Source of the DNA: Archivesica marissinica
Taxonomy: Eukaryota > Mollusca > Bivalvia > Venerida > Vesicomyidae
Length of the DNA stretch: 64,000 nucleotides
Direction of reading: 5' to 3'
Assembly: GCA_014843695.1 (NCBI GenBank)
Contig: CM026402.1
Span: forward strand, 20,879,776 to 20,943,775
The notes beneath the pieces were generated by a model. It had not been told where the DNA came from. It worked only from the letters and a program-made list of their open reading frames with translations, and did not search any database. This document shows, piece by piece, positions 56,884 to 64,000 of the stretch. The stretch's first letter is position 1. The number at the start of each line of letters is the position of its first letter. The translations under genes were made by a program, and so were the position numbers.

Positions 56884-57996
56884 AGTCTTGTGTACATGGG
56901 GTAGGACATATTACCATTGGGTAGTTACAACATCTTGTACATGGGGTAGGACATATTACCATTGGGTAGTTACAACATTGTGTACATGGGGTAGGACATA
57001 TTACCATTGGGTAGTTACAACATTGTGTACATGGGGTAGGACATATTACCATTGGGTAGTTACAACATTGTGTACATGGGGTAGGACATATTACCATTGG
57101 GTAGTTACAACATTGTGTACATGGGGTAGGACATATTACCATTGGGTAGTTACAACATTGTGTACATGGGGTAGGACATATTACCATTGGGTAGTTACAA
57201 CATTGTGTACATGGGGTAGGACATATTACCATTGGGTAGTTACAACATTGTGTACATGGGGTAGGACATATTACCATTGGGTAGTTACAACATTGTGTAC
57301 ATGGGGTAGGACATATTACCATTGGGTAGTTACAACATTGTGTACATGGGGTAGGACATATTACCATGGGTAGTTACAACATTGTGTACATGGGGTAGGA
57401 CATATTACCATTGGGTAGTTACAACATTGTGTACATGGGGTAGGACATATTACCATTGGGTAGTTACAACATTGTGTACATGGGGTAGGACATATTACCA
57501 TTGGGTAGTTACAACATTGTGTACATGGGGTAGGACATATTACCATTGGGTAGTTACAACATTGTGTACATGGGGTAGGACATATTACCATTGGGTAGTT
57601 ACAACATTGTGTACATGGGGTAGGACATATTACCATTGGGTAGTTACAACATTGTGTACATGGGGTAGGACATATTACCATTGGGTAGTTACAACATTGT
57701 GTACATGGGGTAGGACATATTACCATTGGGTAGTTACAACATTGTGTACATGGGGTAGGACATATTACCATTGGGTAGTTACAACATTGTGTACATGGGG
57801 TAGGACATATTACCATTGGGTAGTTACAACATTGTGTACATGGGGTAGGACATATTACCATTGGGTAGTTACAACATTGTGTACATGGGGTAGGACATAT
57901 TACCATTGGGTAGTTACAACATTGTGTACATGGGGTAGGACATATTACCATTGGGTAGTTACAACATTGTGTACATGGGGTAGGACATATTACCAT
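56884..57996. repeat. 45-bp array, at least 24 near-identical copies, runs into gap
   Basis: Unit TTGTGTACATGGGGTAGGAC then ATATTACCATTGGGTAGTTA, CAACA, 45 bp. The units appear identical except for the first ones (CATCTTGTAC) and a single T deletion at about 57366. Long ORFs on both strands (164-191 codons) come from 45 being divisible by three, and the one-base deletion breaks them. The right end is lost in the gap. Confidence 0.97.
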
Positions 57997-58996
57997 NNNN
58001 NNNNNNNNNNNNNNNNNNNNNNNNNNNNNNNNNNNNNNNNNNNNNNNNNNNNNNNNNNNNNNNNNNNNNNNNNNNNNNNNNNNNNNNNNNNNNNNNNNNN
58101 NNNNNNNNNNNNNNNNNNNNNNNNNNNNNNNNNNNNNNNNNNNNNNNNNNNNNNNNNNNNNNNNNNNNNNNNNNNNNNNNNNNNNNNNNNNNNNNNNNNN
58201 NNNNNNNNNNNNNNNNNNNNNNNNNNNNNNNNNNNNNNNNNNNNNNNNNNNNNNNNNNNNNNNNNNNNNNNNNNNNNNNNNNNNNNNNNNNNNNNNNNNN
58301 NNNNNNNNNNNNNNNNNNNNNNNNNNNNNNNNNNNNNNNNNNNNNNNNNNNNNNNNNNNNNNNNNNNNNNNNNNNNNNNNNNNNNNNNNNNNNNNNNNNN
58401 NNNNNNNNNNNNNNNNNNNNNNNNNNNNNNNNNNNNNNNNNNNNNNNNNNNNNNNNNNNNNNNNNNNNNNNNNNNNNNNNNNNNNNNNNNNNNNNNNNNN
58501 NNNNNNNNNNNNNNNNNNNNNNNNNNNNNNNNNNNNNNNNNNNNNNNNNNNNNNNNNNNNNNNNNNNNNNNNNNNNNNNNNNNNNNNNNNNNNNNNNNNN
58601 NNNNNNNNNNNNNNNNNNNNNNNNNNNNNNNNNNNNNNNNNNNNNNNNNNNNNNNNNNNNNNNNNNNNNNNNNNNNNNNNNNNNNNNNNNNNNNNNNNNN
58701 NNNNNNNNNNNNNNNNNNNNNNNNNNNNNNNNNNNNNNNNNNNNNNNNNNNNNNNNNNNNNNNNNNNNNNNNNNNNNNNNNNNNNNNNNNNNNNNNNNNN
58801 NNNNNNNNNNNNNNNNNNNNNNNNNNNNNNNNNNNNNNNNNNNNNNNNNNNNNNNNNNNNNNNNNNNNNNNNNNNNNNNNNNNNNNNNNNNNNNNNNNNN
58901 NNNNNNNNNNNNNNNNNNNNNNNNNNNNNNNNNNNNNNNNNNNNNNNNNNNNNNNNNNNNNNNNNNNNNNNNNNNNNNNNNNNNNNNNNNNNNNNN
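57997..58996. other. Assembly gap, exactly 1000 N
   Basis: A second 1000-N placeholder, flanked by the 45-bp array on the left and an ACCG tract on the right, so the two arrays' junction is unresolved. Confidence 0.99.
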
Positions 58997-59084
58997 ACCG
59001 ACCGACCGACCGACCGACCGACCGACCGACCGACCGACCGACCGACCGACCGACCGTCCGACCGACCGACCGACCGACCGACCG
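58997..59084. repeat. (ACCG)n tetranucleotide tract
   Basis: About 22 ACCG units with one change (GTCCG), fading into a C-rich segment (CCCCCCGGCCGCCCATCCG, CCCGCCCGACCGACCGG) up to about 59135. It is strongly GC-rich against the AT-rich flanks and truncated on the left by the gap. Confidence 0.96.
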
Positions 59085-59135
59085 AATCCCCCCGGCCGCC
59101 CATCCGCCCGCCCGAAAGCCCGCCCGACCGACCGG

Positions 59136-59745
59136 AAATGTCCCTCCATATTACATCTTTACAATCAGTATATCCTACAATTACTATTTTAATACTTTAT
59201 TAATATTTTGAAATTCAAATAATCGAAAAAATATATATATGTTTGATTTCGATGAATAAATTATATCACTTAATCCTTACAGTTAAATTATATCATTAAC
59301 TGATAATTCAAAATGCCTTTTATGCTAGAGATACTTTGAAAAGATATTAAACAAAAGCAGTGGGAGGTTCACAAACATTCAAAAAATCATAAAATGCTTA
59401 TACACCGGATGAATTAGGCAATTGAAAACACTGCTTTTCTCCCTTTTAATAACCTCAAAGAAAATGTTAATCTAATGGTAATATTCAATATTTTAAATAA
59501 GTCATGTGCGAGGATTGAAAGAGTTTTTAGTTTCAAACTGTGTCTAGTACGTTAGAAATAAGCCACCCGACAAGCAACATTGGTGTACATCGGGTAGTGC
59601 TTAATCATGTATACAGTGTCAGCAAAACGAAATGACCAAAGTACGTACACGTGTATTGATATGATTTGATGCATTGATCCAATGTTGATTAATACTATAA
59701 TATTCGCTGTTTAAAGAACCATGTTTTCTTGAAACTATGAAACTA
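59136..59745. other. AT-rich spacer, nothing recognised
   Basis: No supported feature. Confidence 0.4.
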
Positions 59746-62700
59746 CATTCAGTATACCACGATATATAGATACACATATAGATGTGCAGCATTCAGTATA
59801 ACACGATATATAGATACACATATATATGTACAGCATTCAGTATAACACGATATATAGATACACATATATATGTACAGCATTCAATATAACACGATATATA
59901 GATACACATATAGATGTACAGCATTCAGTATACCACGATATATAGATACACATATAGATGTACAGCATTCAGTATACCACGATATATAGATACACATATA
60001 GATGTGCAGCATTCAGTATAACACGATATATAGATACATAGATATATGTACAGCATTCAGTATACCACGATATATAGATATATGTACAGCATTCAGTATA
60101 CCACGATATATAGATACACATATATATATATGTACTGCATTCAGCATAACACGATATATAGATACACAGATATATGTACAGCATTCAGTATAACACGATA
60201 TATAGATACACAGATAGATGAACAGCATTCAGTATAACACGATATATAGATACACATATATATGTACAGCATTCAGTATAACACGATATATAGATACACA
60301 TATATATGTACAGCATTCAGTATAACACGATATATAGATACACATATATATGTACAGCATTCAGTATAACACGATATATAGATACACAGATAGATGTACA
60401 GCATTCAGTATAACACGATATATAGATACACAGATATATGTACAGCATTCAGTATAACACGATATATAGATACACAGATATATATACAGCATTCAGTATA
60501 ACACGATATATAGATACACAGATATATGTACAGCATTCAACATAACACGATATATAGATAGATGTACAGCATTCAGTATAACACGATACATAGATACACA
60601 GATATATGTACAGCATTCAGTATAACACGATATATAGATATATGTACAGCATTCAGTATAACACGATATATAGATACACAGATATATGTACAGCATTCAA
60701 CATAACACGATATATAGATATATGTACAGCATTCAGTATAACACGATATATAGATACACAGATATATGTACAGCATTCAGTATAACACGATATATAGATA
60801 TATGTACAGCATTCAGTATACCACGATATATAGATATATGTACAGCATTCAGTATAGCACGATATATAGATACACAGATAGATGCACAGCATTCAGTATA
60901 ACACGATATATAGATACACAGATAGATGTACAGCATTCAGTATAACATGATATATAGATACACAGATATATGTACAGCATTCAACATAACACGATATATA
61001 GATAGATGTACAGCATTCAGTATAACATGATATATAGATACACAGATATATGTACAGCATTCAGTATACCACGATATATAGATGCACAGATATATGTACA
61101 GCATTCAGTATAACACGATATATAGATACACAAATATATGTACAGCATTCAGTATAACACGATATATAGATACACATATATATATGTACTGCATTCAGTA
61201 TAACACGATATATAGATACACAGATATATGTACAGCATTCAGTATAACACGATATATAGATACACAGATATATGTACAGCATTCAGTATAACACGATATA
61301 TAGATACACATATATATATGTACTGCATTCAGTATAACACGATATATAGATACACAGATATATGTACAGCATTCAGTATAACACGATATATAGATACACA
61401 GATATATGTACTGCATTCATTATAACACGATATATAGATACACAGATATATGTACAGCATTCAGTATAACACGATATATAGATACACAGATATATGTACA
61501 GCATTCAGTATAACACGATATATAGATACACATATATATGTACAGCATTCAGTATAACACGATATATAGATACACATATATATATGTACTGCATTCAGTA
61601 TAACACGATATATAGATACACAGATATATGTACAGCATTCAGTATAACACGATATATAGATACACAGATATATGTACAGCATTCAGTATAACACGATATA
61701 TAGATACACATATATATATGTACTGCATTCAGTATAACACGATATATAGATACACAGATATATGTACAGCATTCAGTATAACACGATATATAGATACACA
61801 TATATATGTACTGCATTCAGTATAACACTATATATAGATACACATATATATGTACAGCATTCAGTATAACACGATATATAGATACACAGATAGATGTACA
61901 GTATTCAGTATAACACGATATATAGATACACAGATATATGTACAGCATTCAGTATAACACGATATATAGATACACAGATAGATGTACAGCATTCAGTATA
62001 ACACGATATATAGATAGATGTACAGCATTCAGTATAACACGATATATAGATACACATATATATGTACAGCATTCAGTATAACACGATATATAGATACACA
62101 TATATATGTACAGCATTCAGTATAACACGATATATAGATACACAGATATATGTACAGCATTCAGTATAACACGATATATAGATACACATATATATGTACA
62201 GCATTCAGTATACCACGATATATAGATACAAAGATATATGTACAGCATTCAGTATAACACGATATATAGATGCACAGATATATGTACAGCATTCAGTATA
62301 ACACGATATATAGATACACAGATATATGTACAGCATTCAGTATAGCACGATATATAGATACACAGATATATGTACAGCATTCAGTATAACACGATATATA
62401 GATACACAGATATATGTACTGCATTCAGTATAACACGATATATAGATACACAGATATATGTACAGCATTCAGTATAACACGATACACAGATATATGTACA
62501 GTATTCAGTATAACACGATATATAGATACACAGATATATGTACAGCATTCAGTATAACACGATATATAGATATATGTACAGCATTCAGTATAACACGATA
62601 TATAGATACACAGATAGATGTACAACATTCAGTATAACACGATATATAGATACACATATGGATGTGCAGCATTCAGTATAACACGATATATAGATACACA

Positions 62701-64000
62701 GATAGATGTACAGCATTCAGTATAACACGATATATAGATACACATATATATGTACTGCATTCAGTATAACACGATATATAGATACACATATATATGTACA
62801 GCATTCAGTATAACACGATACACATATATATGTACAGCATTCAGTATAACACGATATATAGATACACAGATAGATGTACAGCATTCAGTATAACACGATA
62901 TATAGATACACAGATATATGTACAGCATTCAGTATAACACGATATATAGATACACAGATATATGTACAGCATTCAGTATAACACGATATATAGATACACA
63001 TATATATGTACAGCATTCAGTATAACACGATATATAGATACACATATATATATGTACTGCATTCAGTATAACACGATATATAGATACACAGATATATGTA
63101 CAGCATTCAGTATAACACGATATATAGATACACAGATATATGTACAGCATTCAGTATAACACGATATATAGATACACATATATATATGTACTGCATTCAG
63201 TATAACACGATATATAGATACACAGATATATGTACAGCATTCAGTATAACTCGATATATAGATACACAGATATATGTACAACATTCAGTATACCACGATA
63301 TATAGATACACAGATAGATGTACAGCATTCAGTATAACACGATATATAGATACACATATATATGTACAGCATTCAGTATAACACGATATATAGATACACA
63401 TATATATGAACAGCATTCAGTATAACACGATAAATAGATACACAGATAGATGTACAGCATTCAGTATAACACGATATATAGATACACAGATAGATGTACA
63501 GCATTCAGTATAACACGATATATAGATACACATATATATGTACATCATTCAGTATAACACGATATATAGATGCACAGATATATGTACAGCATTCAGTATA
63601 ACACGATATATAGATATATGTACAGTATTTAGTATACCACGATATATAGATACACAGAGAGATGTACTGCATTCAGTATAACACGATATATAGATGCACA
63701 GATATATGTACAGCATTCAGTATAACACGATATATAGATATATGTACAGTATTCAGTATACCACGACATATAGATACACAGATAGATGTACTGCATTCAG
63801 TATAACACGATATATAGATACACATATAGATGTGCAGCATTCAATATAACACGATATATAGATATATAGATATATGTACAGCATTCAGTATAACACGATA
63901 TATAGATACACAGATATATGTACAGCATTCAGTATAACACGATATATAGATACACATATATATGTACAGCATTCAGTATAACACGATATATAGATACACA
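59746..64000. repeat. 44-bp satellite, about 96 copies, continuing past the window
   Basis: Unit CAGCATTCAGTATAACACGA then TATATAGATACACAGATATA, TGTA, 44 bp. Length variants exist: 36-bp units that lack ACACAGAT, and 46-bp units with an extra AT in TATATATATG. Ordered sets give higher-order periods of 134 bp (44+44+46, for example 61494/61628 and 62962/63096) and 80 bp (44+36, at 60493, 60573, 60653 and 60733). The many 63-79 codon ORFs on both strands are artefacts. The array is open at the right edge. Confidence 0.98.

Noticed and set aside
57361..59211. ORFs of 396-609 codons around the second gap
   Set aside because: They join the 45-bp repeat, 1000 N and the ACCG tract. The apparent length comes mostly from the gap.

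Overview
This window looks like a gene-poor, repeat-saturated stretch of a large animal genome, most likely a bivalve mollusc or another lophotrochozoan. The reasons are AT-rich intergenic sequence, no operons or long non-repetitive ORFs, several tRNA-derived SINE families with eukaryotic pol III A and B boxes, fragments of CR1/L2-like non-LTR retrotransposon proteins, TTAA-flanked piggyBac-like MITEs, and about twenty tandem arrays. The bivalve assignment rests on general resemblance of the SINE and LINE sequences to mollusc repeats and is an inference. I see no convincing host protein-coding gene. Nearly all long ORFs are by-products of tandem repeats whose period is a multiple of three. The one confident cellular gene is a complete tRNA-Arg(UCU) at 45276-45348.

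Layout. 1-9750: a 49-bp array, a 42-bp minisatellite with an open frame, a dispersed element with internal 55-bp repeats and an (ATT)n tail, a 66-bp array, a long GAT microsatellite and the first SINEs. 9750-16700: a 12-bp array of about 1.4 kb, a possible LINE linker fragment, two piggyBac-like MITEs and a 97-bp array. 16979-19736: a 55-bp satellite with block duplications. 20000-26600: SINEs, compound trinucleotide microsatellites and a hairpin MITE. 26847-28250: a 28-bp array passing into a 127-bp array, both grown from one MITE. 28500-39750: more SINEs, a hairpin MITE, two LINE fragments, and 63-, 36-, 37-, 4- and 11-bp arrays. 39787-43362: the 55-bp VNTR element with a SINE inside it, a 38-bp array, a 1000-N gap and a 66-bp array. 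45591-56544: an 11-kb array of 67-bp units. 56884-59084: a 45-bp array, a second 1000-N gap and an ACCG tract. 59746-64000: a 44-bp satellite running off the end of the window.

How the parts relate. The main story is mobile-element ends seeding tandem repeats. A TTAA-type MITE end underlies arrays of 28, 127, about 120 and 66 bp. A TA-type MITE has its left inverted repeat amplified eight times. A retroelement-like unit carries 1 to 9 copies of an internal 55-bp repeat. Two SINE families with different tRNA-like heads share one 3' tail, which implies a shared LINE partner. Several SINEs still have near-perfect target-site duplications and so are fairly recent. I found nothing resembling a defence system, biosynthetic cluster or other novel gene system. 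The points of interest are repeat architecture and element biology.
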